DNA of 59,445 nucleotides, from positions 1-59,445 of the forward strand of contig UQVJ01000003.1 of assembly GCA_900544455.1 (NCBI GenBank). Direction: 5' to 3'. Shown in pieces: positions 1 to 8,819 of this stretch (position 1 is its first letter; every line of letters starts with the position of its first letter). The DNA comes from an uncultured Eggerthella sp. (lineage in GTDB: Bacteria > Actinomycetota > Coriobacteriia > Coriobacteriales > Eggerthellaceae). Both the position numbers and the translations under genes were made by a program. The notes below the pieces were generated by a model, which saw only the letters and a list, made by a program, of their open reading frames with translations, made no database searches and was not told the DNA's origin.

Positions 1-183
1 TATGAGATGCTCGAGATCTTCGGTGGCGACGGCTACTTCGAGGATTCTCCCTATGGTCCTACCGAGCGTCTGTATCGTGACTGCCGCGCTATGTGGCTCG
101 AGGAAGGTGCTCCTACCGTTCAGCGCATCACCATCGCTCGCGAGTGCGAGAAGCATGGCGGTCGCATCGAGTACCTGCACTAA
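1..183 (+). CDS. Acyl-CoA dehydrogenase, C-terminal end (partial)
   Basis: The first frame is open from base 1 to a TAA at 181-183 and encodes the last 60 residues of a protein whose start lies outside the window. The peptide has the C-terminal acyl-CoA dehydrogenase pattern: a glycine-rich IFGGDGY stretch, ERLYRD about 15 residues later, then a WLEEGAP segment and a VQRITIAR helix. In this family the glutamate just before the glycine of the EG pair is often the catalytic base, so the EEG here fits an active enzyme. The role would be FAD-dependent alpha,beta-dehydrogenation of an acyl-CoA. Chain length and partners cannot be judged from this fragment. A strong terminator follows. Confidence 0.85.
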   Translation, partial: YEMLEIFGGDGYFEDSPYGPTERLYRDCRAMWLEEGAPTVQRITIARECEKHGGRIEYLH

Positions 184-233
184 GGCTTCCTAAAAGATTG
201 CGATTGCAAATCTTTTAACAAACCTGGTCATTT

Positions 234-275
234 AAAGGCCTCTGTCCTATAAACTGGGACGGAGGCCTTTTTTTA
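234..275 (+). terminator. Rho-independent terminator after the acyl-CoA dehydrogenase
   Basis: A stem of about 13 base pairs (AAGGCCTC on the left arm, GAGGCCTT on the right, one G-U pair inside) has an 8-base loop and is followed directly by a run of seven T. It lies 50 bases after the stop codon and ends about 20 bases before the LysR start, so it separates the two transcripts. Confidence 0.9.
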
Positions 276-296
276 TGCGAGGTGTGAGGGGTCGCA

Positions 297-1226
297 ATGA
301 ATCTATCGCAGTTAAGGTATTTCAGGAAGCTGGCACAAGTTCAGCATTTTACTCGGGCAGCAGAAGAGCTGTTTATCACGCAGCCCGCTCTCTCCAATTC
401 CATTAAGCAGTTGGAAGGCGAGCTTGGTATTCCGTTGTTTGAGCAGCATGGTCGTAACGTTCGACTTACTAAATTCGGCAAGGAATTCAACGAATACGTG
501 TCTGAGGGTCTCGACGTTATAGATAAGGGAATCCAGGTAGCACAAGAACATGCGAACAGCTTGTCGGGAACAATCGATATTGGCACGATTTTTACTTTGC
601 AAGCAGACTATCTGCCGGCACTTTTGAGGGAATACCGCTGTCGATACGGAACGCATGTTGATGTGCGTTTGTATCAAGGGTTAACTCAAGGCTTGGTCGA
701 AAGCCTAACTGACGGAATGTATGACATCGTGATTGGTGCGTATGTTGAAAATCGCCCTGACTTGGAATTCGTTCCGGTTTCGGCTCAGGATTTGGTGGCT
801 ATTGCCCACGAAGATAGCCCTTGGGCTAAGAAGGATTCCATTTCGCTCGACGAGCTGAAAAGCACCGAGATTGTTACCTATCGCCCTGAAACGCCCGTTG
901 GTGCTGAGGTAAAAGAGCTGGTTTCCGCACATGATCTTACGGTGCGTCAATGGTGTGATGATGAGATCACCTTGGGAAGCGTGGTCGATGTCGAACCTGA
1001 ATTAGTGGGTATTTCGCTGAACACGCTGGGCCTTGCTCCGTTCCCTCAGTTGCATACACTCCGAATCAAGGAAGTAGAACCTGGTTTTCATCCGGTGTAT
1101 CTGATCTATCGTAAAAGTGCTCATAAGACTCGTGCGGTAGAAAACATCATTTCACTGGCAGAGAACCTTCGATGGGATCCAGAAACCGAAACGCTTTGTG
1201 AAAAGAGCGTGAAGGCGGATAGCTGA
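297..1226 (+). CDS. LysR-family transcriptional regulator
   Basis: This 309-residue protein has the normal length for LysR regulators. Residues 1-60 form the winged helix-turn-helix: it opens MNLSQLRYF, and the FTRAAEELFITQPALSNSIKQ stretch (about residues 18-38) is the typical LysR DNA-reading helix. Residues about 90-300 form the two-lobed co-inducer domain. A GAGGGG sequence sits a few bases before the ATG. The next gene on the same strand, 94 bases away, encodes a FUSC-like membrane protein and is the obvious candidate target. LysR regulators often act on neighbours, but usually divergent ones, so this link is inferred. The ligand cannot be read from the sequence. Confidence 0.92.
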   Translation: MNLSQLRYFRKLAQVQHFTRAAEELFITQPALSNSIKQLEGELGIPLFEQHGRNVRLTKFGKEFNEYVSEGLDVIDKGIQVAQEHANSLSGTIDIGTIFTLQADYLPALLREYRCRYGTHVDVRLYQGLTQGLVESLTDGMYDIVIGAYVENRPDLEFVPVSAQDLVAIAHEDSPWAKKDSISLDELKSTEIVTYRPETPVGAEVKELVSAHDLTVRQWCDDEITLGSVVDVEPELVGISLNTLGLAPFPQLHTLRIKEVEPGFHPVYLIYRKSAHKTRAVENIISLAENLRWDPETETLCEKSVKADS

Positions 1227-1320
1227 TTGCGGATTTGAAGCTAATCACCAATCTATTTAACCGGGATCGCCGAACGTGCTTTTGAAGGTCTACCGTTGAG
1301 TTGCCCAGAGGGGAGGGCGC

Positions 1321-3132
1321 ATGTTGGACAGGATTGCCAACGTAGTTCCGTACGTAGCATTTCTTGTTGCGCTCTTTTTCGTGGAACTGCAGTTGTTTGG
1401 TGTGGAGGATGCGCTGTTGGGCGTTATCTTCCAGTCGTTCGCTCGAACAATGGTTGAGTCTGCAGGGCTTTCGTTTGTTAATTACCTAAAGCATGCAGCG
1501 TTGTTCCTTGTGATGAGCCTCTGCTCGTCGCTTGCAGGCCTTCATCCCGTGCTGCTGGTGGCGGGCAGTGCAGTATATATGTTCTGCATTACCTTGATGA
1601 ACTCCGATGATTACCTCCCTCGAAATTTCTTCATGTTGGGCCTGGGCTTTCTGTTGCTGGAGATTTACCCCATTTCTGCACATGAGATACCTATGCGCAT
1701 GGTGGCAACGTTGTTTGCCGTTGCCTGCACCACTGCTTTTATTTACGCTATGCGCTATTTCTCGGCGCGAAGCGAGATAACGCAAGATCGAGGCTTTGTG
1801 ATGAGGGCATTCGATGACATCGGATTTCAGTTGATCGATCTTTCGACCCTCGACGTGAGCAAGCTCGACGCTCATAGGGTGTATGACATTACTCGAGAGT
1901 ATTGCAACAAGGAATATGGCAATGTGTTTCGCCAGGGTGGCGTATTGAGCGGGCGGCAACGGTATACGTTTTCGCTTTTGATATGCGCTGAGCAAATAGC
2001 CGATATGATGCACGGCGCCTCACGCAACGTGCATTCCATGGAGCAGGCGGAGCGTGATTATCTGCTTGATCTTTCTGAAGTGTTTTTGGGTTTTGGGCAA
2101 GGACGCATTAAGCAGGTCCGTGCCATGATATCGGCGCTTCAGGAATTTCTTGATACTCATCGACTGGAGAATCTCGAGCATGATACTGCGTGGCGCGCAA
2201 CGCTTGAGGCGATGATGTACACGCTGAGCGACAGCAAAGCTTCGCGCGATAATTCGACGCCTTTTGTGCTGGGGATTCGCTATCGCCTGCACTTTATCAA
2301 GGACAACCTCAGCTTGAAGAACTCTCAACTCAGGTTTTCTATCCAACTTGGTGTAATCGTTGGGACCTCCTTCGCGGTTTCTGAGCTCATGCTGCTCTAT
2401 ATGGATACGCACTTCGGAGCCTGGATTCCCATCACTTCGTTCCTGATGATGAACACGTACCGTGATGAAACAATGAGAATGATGGGCAAACAGCTTTTGG
2501 GCATGCTGGTTGGCATGGCAGTGTTCGTTGCCGTTACCCATTTCATTCCCGAATCCGTTCGAATACTGTGCGTTCTTGTTATGGGCTATGGCGTAATTTT
2601 GATGAACTTCGGTCCAGCGGTTTCTATGGCTGCTGGTACGCAGCTGGCGCTTGCTGCCTTGTATCCCACCATGTCGCTTGGAGATACGCTGATGATGCGT
2701 TTGGTGTTTGTTCTCCTGGGAACCCTCGTGGTGTTGTCCATCATTTTCGTTTTCTTGCAATCACGCAGATCCATGACGATTTCTCATAAGATGATCGAAA
2801 TGGAGCGCGTGGACGAAAGGCTGCTGGCACAGATACGAATCGATATTGATCATGGGCAAGCCGACAGCGATCGAAGCATTCAGTTGCTGTATTACCTCCA
2901 TATGAATGCCTCGATTTTGGGTTCGTTGGCCAATAAAGTTGACGTTACCATGGCAGACGAGGTGAAGCGGCTCATTGAAGCGAATTATCAGTTTGCTATG
3001 GATGCCGCCCATGCCATTGTGTTCTTGAACTCAGATATCAAAAAGCAGCGCTTTGCGCACCTGAAGGGAACCACAAGCAAGCTCCGACTTAAGATCGATG
3101 ACTTACCACTGGAGAAAAGCGACGCTGATTAA
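1321..3132 (+). CDS. FUSC-like multispan membrane protein (possible aromatic-acid exporter)
   Basis: This 603-residue integral membrane protein has two hydrophobic blocks, about residues 8-150 and 340-485. They are separated by a charged region of roughly 190 residues that should be cytoplasmic, and a hydrophilic tail of about 110 residues follows. The arrangement resembles YccS/AaeB-type FUSC proteins, which export small aromatic or otherwise toxic compounds. I rest the call on architecture and on segments such as GAWIPITSFLMMNTYRDE in the second block. GAGGGGAGG lies just before the ATG. It follows a LysR gene on the same strand, which fits an inducible efflux unit, but the substrate is unknown. 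Confidence 0.7.
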   Translation: MLDRIANVVPYVAFLVALFFVELQLFGVEDALLGVIFQSFARTMVESAGLSFVNYLKHAALFLVMSLCSSLAGLHPVLLVAGSAVYMFCITLMNSDDYLPRNFFMLGLGFLLLEIYPISAHEIPMRMVATLFAVACTTAFIYAMRYFSARSEITQDRGFVMRAFDDIGFQLIDLSTLDVSKLDAHRVYDITREYCNKEYGNVFRQGGVLSGRQRYTFSLLICAEQIADMMHGASRNVHSMEQAERDYLLDLSEVFLGFGQGRIKQVRAMISALQEFLDTHRLENLEHDTAWRATLEAMMYTLSDSKASRDNSTPFVLGIRYRLHFIKDNLSLKNSQLRFSIQLGVIVGTSFAVSELMLLYMDTHFGAWIPITSFLMMNTYRDETMRMMGKQLLGMLVGMAVFVAVTHFIPESVRILCVLVMGYGVILMNFGPAVSMAAGTQLALAALYPTMSLGDTLMMRLVFVLLGTLVVLSIIFVFLQSRRSMTISHKMIEMERVDERLLAQIRIDIDHGQADSDRSIQLLYYLHMNASILGSLANKVDVTMADEVKRLIEANYQFAMDAAHAIVFLNSDIKKQRFAHLKGTTSKLRLKIDDLPLEKSDAD

Positions 3133-3291
3133 GCGAGCGCTGAAGGCATAGTCTCATCTTCGATAGCATCGAGGGTTGGAAGCGGGATCTATGCGAATAA
3201 GGTATTCAGTCTGAAGAGTGCTTGTCTCTGGTCAGATCTGGGAGAGGCAGATACGGTTCTGCCGAGTTTTTCAATAAGGTTTAGCAAACCT

Positions 3292-3342
3292 AAGCCGCCT
3301 TCCCGCCCTCCTCTGGATAGCAAGAGGCAGGAAGGCGGCTTA
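3292..3342. terminator. Hairpin between convergent genes
   Basis: Arms AAGCCGCCTTCC and GGAAGGCGGCTT form a perfect 12-bp stem with a loop of about 27 bases that can fold further. It sits between the stop codons of the FUSC-like gene (+) and the SDR gene (-). The T run is weak on both sides, so this is probably a bidirectional terminator of moderate strength. Confidence 0.6.
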
Positions 3343-3358
3343 TTAATGGGCCTTGACG

Positions 3359-4201
3359 CTATTCGTCGATGAAGAGGTTCGAAGCTTCGTCCTTGTAGGG
3401 CTGGATGGATTCGATCATTTTCGTAAGCTTCTTCTCGAATTTTTTGATGGAGTCCTTGCCTACGGGTAGCCAGAGGGGCAGGGGGTCCGATGAGCTAACC
3501 ACCTTGTAGACGAACTCGGCAGCCTTTTGAGGATCACCGTGTTGCTGGTAATTGTGGCCCAGGCAGAACTCTTCCGCGCCGCGAGCTGGCGTGTTGTCGT
3601 ATGCCTCAAGGGGAGTATTGGGTGTGCGGATGGAAGTTCCGTCGAAGAAGTTGGTACGGAACATGCCTGGCTCCACCACCATGCTCTCAATGCCAAAGGG
3701 CTTCATTTCCAACGAAAGCACTTCGCTTACTGCGGCAACGGAGAACTTCGTTGCGTCGTAGAGAGCTCCGCCAGGATCGCAGGCAAAGCTAGCCATGGAT
3801 CCGATGTTCACAATGCGTCCTGAGCCCTGGTTGCGCATATGAGGCAGTACTGCGCGGGTGACATTCATCATGCCGAATACGTTGGTGTCGAAGATGGCGC
3901 GCGTTTCCTCATCGGTGGTTTCTTCAAGCGATCCGAAGATTCCGTACCCTGCATTGTTCACCAAGACATCGATGCGCCCGAATTCCTCAATTACCTGATT
4001 TACGGCTTCTTTGATTTCAAGTTGGTTCGTCACGTCGAGCTTTACGGGCAAAAACTGCTCAGATTCCCCGAAGGCTGCCTGTACGGCTTCCGGCTTGCGA
4101 GCGCCTGCTGCGACGCGGCAACCATGATCGAGCGCTGCTTGGGCGAATGCCTTGCCGAATCCTCGGCTTGCGCCGGTGATAAGCCAAACGGGTGTTTCCA
4201 T
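3359..4201 (-). CDS. Short-chain dehydrogenase/reductase (SDR)
   Basis: This 280-residue SDR has the complete classical signature: TGASRGFG for nucleotide binding near the N-terminus, an NNAGYG motif about residue 82, a serine in the GSMAS segment and the catalytic YDATK (YxxxK). It should reduce or oxidise a small carbonyl or alcohol with NAD(P)H in the cytoplasm. The substrate is not evident. I chose the ATG at 4201 because AAAGGA lies 7 bases upstream; a start 39 bases earlier would add 13 residues without its own ribosome site. It lies 75 bases downstream of the capA-like gene on the same strand and may be cotranscribed with it. Confidence 0.9.
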   Translation of the reverse strand: METPVWLITGASRGFGKAFAQAALDHGCRVAAGARKPEAVQAAFGESEQFLPVKLDVTNQLEIKEAVNQVIEEFGRIDVLVNNAGYGIFGSLEETTDEETRAIFDTNVFGMMNVTRAVLPHMRNQGSGRIVNIGSMASFACDPGGALYDATKFSVAAVSEVLSLEMKPFGIESMVVEPGMFRTNFFDGTSIRTPNTPLEAYDNTPARGAEEFCLGHNYQQHGDPQKAAEFVYKVVSSSDPLPLWLPVGKDSIKKFEKKLTKMIESIQPYKDEASNLFIDE

Positions 4202-4276
4202 TTCAGTTCCTTTCTTCGCGCGTCTGCCTACGAAGAACAAGAAGCCGGGCAGTCGCTCGTATTCATGCTCTGCGGG

Positions 4277-5755
4277 TTAACTTGACTGCGATACCTTATC
4301 GGAGAGCGTAGCAATGCTGTCGCTGCTCTTCTTGATTTTAGCTTCAATGCGGGTTTTTTCGTCGCCCGTTGCCGGGGTGGGTTGGTAGTTGTTTGAATTG
4401 GAAACAGAAGAAATCGAGCAGGGGATAACGTTGATGTTGTCGTCGGTGGCAACGTCGTTGCCCGTTACCGTGAACGTTTGCTGGAAAATCATGCAGTCCT
4501 TATCGGATGGGTTGGGATTGCCGCCGAAGCAGAAGTTGCCCAAACTGTATACGATGTAGCGGCCGTTGTATTTCTCGTATCCCTGTATTACGTGAGGATG
4601 CGACCCGATAACAAGATCGGCTCCTTCATCGACAGCGATGTGCCCCAGCTGGATTTGCGTTTCGTTGGGGACCGTTTCCTTTTCGGTGCCCCAATGGAAA
4701 TAGACGGCAACGAGCTGGGCTCCATTTTCCTTGGCGGTTTTGATGTTCTGCTTGAGTTCGTCTTGGATATCGAGATGTTTCGCCAGTTCGTAGGTTCCGA
4801 TAAGTGCCACCTTCACGCCGTTGACATCACGATAATCGATGCGATCGTAGCCAAAGGTTCCGATTCCCGCGTTTTCCAGGGCGGAAATAGTGTCGGTGTA
4901 GCTTTGCTCGCCGTAATCGCGCGAGTGGTTGTTGGCAAGCGATGCCGTTTCGACGTTGCCTTTCACGAGGATTTGTGCGTAATCGGCAGGGCCCTTGAAG
5001 GCGAAGGTCTTGTCCTGGCGCGTGGAGGAGGTTGTTAGGGTGCCTTCCATGTTCACCACGGTGAGATCGTCGTTTTTGAAGATGTCGGCAACGTTGGCAA
5101 GGAAATAGGATGGATCGTCAACCGCTTCGTATTTAGTGTTGAAGCTGGTATCGGAGCTGAAATTGACATCGGTGCCCAAGGTGCAGTCGCCAGCGAACGT
5201 TACGGTAAGCGTGGTGGGCGCTGCTGCTGTATCGGTGGCGGCAAGCGTTTCTTCTTGGGTGCTTTGGTCCGAGCCGCTAAGAGCTCCGACCAGGGTGGTC
5301 ACGAGAAAAACGACGACAACGAGCGCCGCCGCTCCGCCAACGAAAAAGGGCAGGTTGCTGCGCTTCTTCGAGTAGCCATGGCGAACGTAGGTGCTAGTTC
5401 CCCGGCGAGGCGTGAGCGTCTGGTAGGAATGCTGTTCGTGGATAGGCGTGCGGCTTGTTCTGCGGGAAGACGGGGCAGTTCGATAGCTGGAAGCATGTTG
5501 CTGGCTGGGGCGTTGCCGGCTTCGCTGCTGCGGCTGCTGCCAACGGTTCTGCTGTTGGTGCGAGCGCGGTGATTGCGTTGATTGACGCGGATCGGTACGG
5601 AAGGCGTTTTGGGGCGGTTGCGTGAAGGATCCTTCCGAATAATCGGATGTGTGGCTGGCCTGCCGGCGAGGTGCGGGACGTCCGTCTATTTGGTGACGTT
5701 GCGTGGTGCAATTGCCGTGCGTTTGGGCGCGGCGATTCGTGTTGCGTTCGTTCAT
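4277..5755 (-). CDS. CapA-family protein with N-terminal membrane anchor
   Basis: The 492-residue product has three parts. Residues 1-135 are a low-complexity region rich in Q, R, S and P. Residues about 136-159 are one hydrophobic membrane segment. Residues about 183-440 are a CapA (PgsA-like) metallophosphatase-fold domain. CapA landmarks visible are FAGDCTLG, VNMEGTL, ASLANNHSRDYG, YFHWGTE, GSHPHVIQG and YSLGNF, in the usual order. The domain should therefore lie outside the cell. CapA-type proteins take part in poly-gamma-glutamate production or export, but no capB or capC gene is present here, so the role is open. The ATG at 5755 follows AAAGGA at normal spacing; upstream in-frame starts lack one. 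Confidence 0.85.
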   Translation of the reverse strand: MNERNTNRRAQTHGNCTTQRHQIDGRPAPRRQASHTSDYSEGSFTQPPQNAFRTDPRQSTQSPRSHQQQNRWQQPQQRSRQRPSQQHASSYRTAPSSRRTSRTPIHEQHSYQTLTPRRGTSTYVRHGYSKKRSNLPFFVGGAAALVVVVFLVTTLVGALSGSDQSTQEETLAATDTAAAPTTLTVTFAGDCTLGTDVNFSSDTSFNTKYEAVDDPSYFLANVADIFKNDDLTVVNMEGTLTTSSTRQDKTFAFKGPADYAQILVKGNVETASLANNHSRDYGEQSYTDTISALENAGIGTFGYDRIDYRDVNGVKVALIGTYELAKHLDIQDELKQNIKTAKENGAQLVAVYFHWGTEKETVPNETQIQLGHIAVDEGADLVIGSHPHVIQGYEKYNGRYIVYSLGNFCFGGNPNPSDKDCMIFQQTFTVTGNDVATDDNINVIPCSISSVSNSNNYQPTPATGDEKTRIEAKIKKSSDSIATLSDKVSQSS

Positions 5756-5938
5756 GGGGTTCCTTTTGTTGTGTGATGAAACCATGGTACCAAAGCTCGC
5801 CATTATCAGGGCGGATGTGATCTTAGCTTTCCTTGAGTGAATTGTGTGAATGGGGAGAGAGGCTCATATACTGGAGGGTAGAAGCGGTGCTTGGCATCAG
5901 TGTCGCAAGTGGGTTGAAGGAGAGAAGAGGCGTTGCTC

Positions 5939-7861
5939 ATGGGGGAAGGCTCATCGTTCGCAAAATTGGCACGAGCAGCATTGTGCGTAGTGGTCGCGAT
6001 GGTCCTGGCGCTCTTCCCTTTGGTTCTTTGTTCGTGCGACTCGCCTGATCGAAAAACCCATGTTACCGTTTCGGTGTGGGACGATTCGGTGCTCACCTCG
6101 GGGTTTGCTCGGTACGTTGAAGAGCAGAACCCTGATTATGAAATAGAGTGGATCGTGGGGGATGACTCCCTTGATTTCTATGACTATCAGGCAAAACATG
6201 GATCACTGCCCGATGTTATCTTGGCGAAGGATTTCAACCGCGTAAGCGCTGAATCGCTGTCTGCCTCGCTCTACGATCTTGGCGGAACGGATATCGCTGC
6301 GTTGTATGACGAAGATACGCTTAGATCGATTCCCGGGAATTCGGATGCAGTGAAATACTTGCCAGGTGCAAGTGGCTTTGAAGGCATAGTGATCAACAGC
6401 TACCTATTCGATTTGTACGGCATTGCCGTCCCGAACGACAAACAGTCGTTTGTCGAGGCGTGCAAGTCTTTCTCGGAGAAGGGAATTGAGCCGCTTGCTG
6501 CCGGTATGGCCGACACCGAAACCTGCTATGAGGTTATGCAGGGATTTGCCGATGCTTCGTTGGTGTCCGAGACGGAGGACTTCTTGAGCCAAGTATTGAA
6601 GCGTGATTCAAGCTCGGTTTCCGTAGATGCATCCTCGTTCCCCGATGCGCTTTCGTATTTGGGCGATCTTATGGCCCAGGGTGTTATCAGTTCTGAGGAT
6701 TTTAGCGAAACACCTGATCAAGCTGAACAGAAATTCTTAGACGGAAAAGCGGCAATGCTGTTTTTGCCCGACGGTCAGGCCTCATCGTATGGTGCCCAGC
6801 ATAATATGACCGTAAGGGCCCTGCCGTTTTTCGGAGACTCTTCGAGCTGGGCATTTGCTCAGCCGGTGTTCGTGGGGATGGTCAGTGACGTGAAGACCCA
6901 GGGGGTTGCCTCTACTGCGAGTGACGAGGTAGTGCATAAAGCTGCGGTTGATGTGCTTTCGAGCATTATGAGCGTCGATGCCCAGAATTATTATCTAAGT
7001 CTGTATGGCATAGATAAATTGGTATCCACTTCTGCCGAAGACACGATTCAGCTTCCCGATGCGCTATCTTCCCTTTCATCGAGCCTGGAAGAGGGAAGCG
7101 TGCGAACGTTTCTACCTAATCGGCTAGCATCGAATGCGGTTGGTGAAACGCTCTCGGACGTTGTGGAGGGAGAGGTTGACGCTGCGGGAGCCCTTGATGA
7201 AGTAGAGGGGCTGTTGAAAGCCGAGCAGTCTGAGGACAAGAAGGTGCTCACTTCATTTTCCGAGGGCGTGAGCGGTCTCTTCGATGATGCGAAGGGCAAT
7301 GTTGCTGCCCTGGATATCGCTCAGGTGTCTTCGCAGGCGCTGAGCACAGATGTCTTTGTTGTTTCGCCCCATGCTGCGCGTTGCCCCCTGTATGCAGGGG
7401 ATAAAACGGCAACGGATTTGGCTTATTCGGTTGCAAAGATGCCTGTTGCCGTGGTGTCTCTTTCAGGGGATGAGCTTACCGAGTATCTTTCGCGCTGCGT
7501 GGCAGCGGCAAGAAGTCCCTACGATTTGCCGGTGGTAAGTGGGCTGCATTTGGAGATAGGTCAGAAAAACGGCTCTTATCAGCTTGAATCGGTGACAAAG
7601 ATCACCTCATCAGGCCCTCAGTCCGGAGGAACCGATACCTCTTCAGCTAATGAAGGGCGAGAGTCGACGGTCGACTTGCGCTCCGGAGAAACGTATACCG
7701 TAGGCATTTCATCGTTTTCTTGGGAAACGGAATTCTCTGAAGCGGGTGCTTATGGTCCTATTGGGCAGGAAGGTTCCTTGCAGGATGTTTGGGTAGGCGC
7801 ATTTCGCGATGGCGAGGTTGCCGGCTTGCCTGCCTATCAGGATTACTTTGCTTTTTCCTAA
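5939..7861 (+). CDS. Lipoprotein: solute-binding domain fused to a 5'-nucleotidase C-terminal-like domain
   Basis: This 640-residue protein begins with a signal sequence ending in VLCSC, a plausible lipobox, so it should be lipid-anchored outside the membrane. Residues about 35-350 look like a family-1 extracellular solute-binding protein (VTVSVWDD start, then LPDVILAKD). Residues about 450-600 resemble the C-terminal substrate domain of 5'-nucleotidases: a VVSLSGDELTEYL segment, then LPVVSGLHLEI, then SGETYTVGISSF in the expected order. No metallophosphatase domain and no ABC permease or ATPase gene are present nearby. The ATG at 5939 is preferred over an in-frame TTG at 5933 because AGAGG lies 8 bases before it. 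Function, perhaps nucleoside or sugar capture, is inference. Confidence 0.65.
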   Translation: MGEGSSFAKLARAALCVVVAMVLALFPLVLCSCDSPDRKTHVTVSVWDDSVLTSGFARYVEEQNPDYEIEWIVGDDSLDFYDYQAKHGSLPDVILAKDFNRVSAESLSASLYDLGGTDIAALYDEDTLRSIPGNSDAVKYLPGASGFEGIVINSYLFDLYGIAVPNDKQSFVEACKSFSEKGIEPLAAGMADTETCYEVMQGFADASLVSETEDFLSQVLKRDSSSVSVDASSFPDALSYLGDLMAQGVISSEDFSETPDQAEQKFLDGKAAMLFLPDGQASSYGAQHNMTVRALPFFGDSSSWAFAQPVFVGMVSDVKTQGVASTASDEVVHKAAVDVLSSIMSVDAQNYYLSLYGIDKLVSTSAEDTIQLPDALSSLSSSLEEGSVRTFLPNRLASNAVGETLSDVVEGEVDAAGALDEVEGLLKAEQSEDKKVLTSFSEGVSGLFDDAKGNVAALDIAQVSSQALSTDVFVVSPHAARCPLYAGDKTATDLAYSVAKMPVAVVSLSGDELTEYLSRCVAAARSPYDLPVVSGLHLEIGQKNGSYQLESVTKITSSGPQSGGTDTSSANEGRESTVDLRSGETYTVGISSFSWETEFSEAGAYGPIGQEGSLQDVWVGAFRDGEVAGLPAYQDYFAFS

Positions 7862-7915
7862 GGTGCTTTCGGTGTATTCTGACTCTGATAAACGTGTAAG
7901 AAAGGTAATCAGAGC

Positions 7916-8692
7916 ATGATCATAAAGAAGACCCCTCATCAGATTGAGGAAATGGCTGAAGCGGGCCGCTTGTCCGCTAAGGTTTTGCGCGAAGTGGGTG
8001 CGCGGGTGAAGCCGGGTGTATCTACCGCCGAGCTTGACCGCATTGCCGAGATGATTATCCGCATGGAAGGCGGTATCCCCGCTTTCAAGGGGTACGGTGG
8101 ATTCCCTGGCAGCATTTGCGCGTCGGTGAACGACCAAATCGTTCATGGCATCCCCTCTAATTCCGTCATTCTCCAGGAGGGCGATATCCTGTCCATTGAT
8201 ACGGGCGCTATTGTGAAGGGCTGGGTTGGCGATAACGCTTGGACGTATCCGGTTGGCAAGATCTCTCCTGAAAAGAAGCGTTTACTCGAGGTTACCGAGC
8301 AGTGTATGTGGGCTGGCATCGAGGCTGCTCGCCCAGGCAATCATCTGGGTGATATCGGTCATGCTATCCAGGAGATTGCCGAGCGTGCTGGCTATGGCGT
8401 TGTGCGCGAGTATGTGGGCCATGGCGTGGGTCGCGATATGCACGAAGACCCCAACGTTCCCAACTATGGCAGAAAGCATACCGGCATTAAACTTGAGCCC
8501 GGCATGGTTATCGCTATTGAGCCCATGATCAACATAGGCACATATAAAACCAAGGTTATGAGCGATGGCTGGCTTGTTTGCACGCGCGATGGTAAGCCCT
8601 CTGCTCATTTCGAGAAGACCGTTGCCATTACCGAAGACGGCCCCCGTGTTCTAACCACGGAACCTGATTATCGCCGCCCGGTAAACAAATAA
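7916..8692 (+). CDS. map: Methionine aminopeptidase, type I
   Basis: This enzyme removes the initiator methionine from new proteins in the cytoplasm. At 258 residues it is the usual type I length without a zinc-finger extension. All five metal ligands are in place: D95 (SIDTGA), D106 (VGDNAW), H169 (GHGVG), E202 (AIEPM) and E233 (HFEKT), with the substrate histidine H77 in the NDQIVHG segment. AGAAAGG lies upstream of the ATG. In many actinobacteria map sits near secY and adk in a ribosomal operon, but here it stands alone behind the lipoprotein gene and ends in its own terminator, so it may be a second copy. The copy number cannot be judged from this window. Confidence 0.95.
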   Translation: MIIKKTPHQIEEMAEAGRLSAKVLREVGARVKPGVSTAELDRIAEMIIRMEGGIPAFKGYGGFPGSICASVNDQIVHGIPSNSVILQEGDILSIDTGAIVKGWVGDNAWTYPVGKISPEKKRLLEVTEQCMWAGIEAARPGNHLGDIGHAIQEIAERAGYGVVREYVGHGVGRDMHEDPNVPNYGRKHTGIKLEPGMVIAIEPMINIGTYKTKVMSDGWLVCTRDGKPSAHFEKTVAITEDGPRVLTTEPDYRRPVNK

Positions 8693-8788
8693 CTCTGACG
8701 TGAGACTGAGCAGCTCGTTTTGGGCTGCGTTCGACCGTCGTCTTACCATCGATTGGCACATGGCCCAGCTTTGCGCCAATGGTTCCTT

Positions 8789-8814
8789 AAGCGTCTCTGC
8801 GGAGACGCTTTTTT
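8789..8814 (+). terminator. Rho-independent terminator after map
   Basis: AAGCGTCTC and GAGACGCTT form a 9-bp stem around a TGCG tetraloop, followed directly by further T. It lies about 100 bases after the map stop codon. Confidence 0.92.
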
Positions 8815-8819
8815 GTTGC

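Noticed and set aside
2..193. Open frame at the left edge in frame 2
   Set aside because: It is out of frame with the clear acyl-CoA dehydrogenase tail that ends at 183 and has no family features.
2020..2760. Open frame antisense to the FUSC-like gene
   Set aside because: Histidine-, asparagine- and glutamine-rich reverse shadow of membrane helices.
3359..4201. SDR gene as the aldehyde reductase of the amino-alcohol pathway
   Set aside because: It is 5 kb away on the other strand in a different unit, and nothing in the sequence links it to that pathway.
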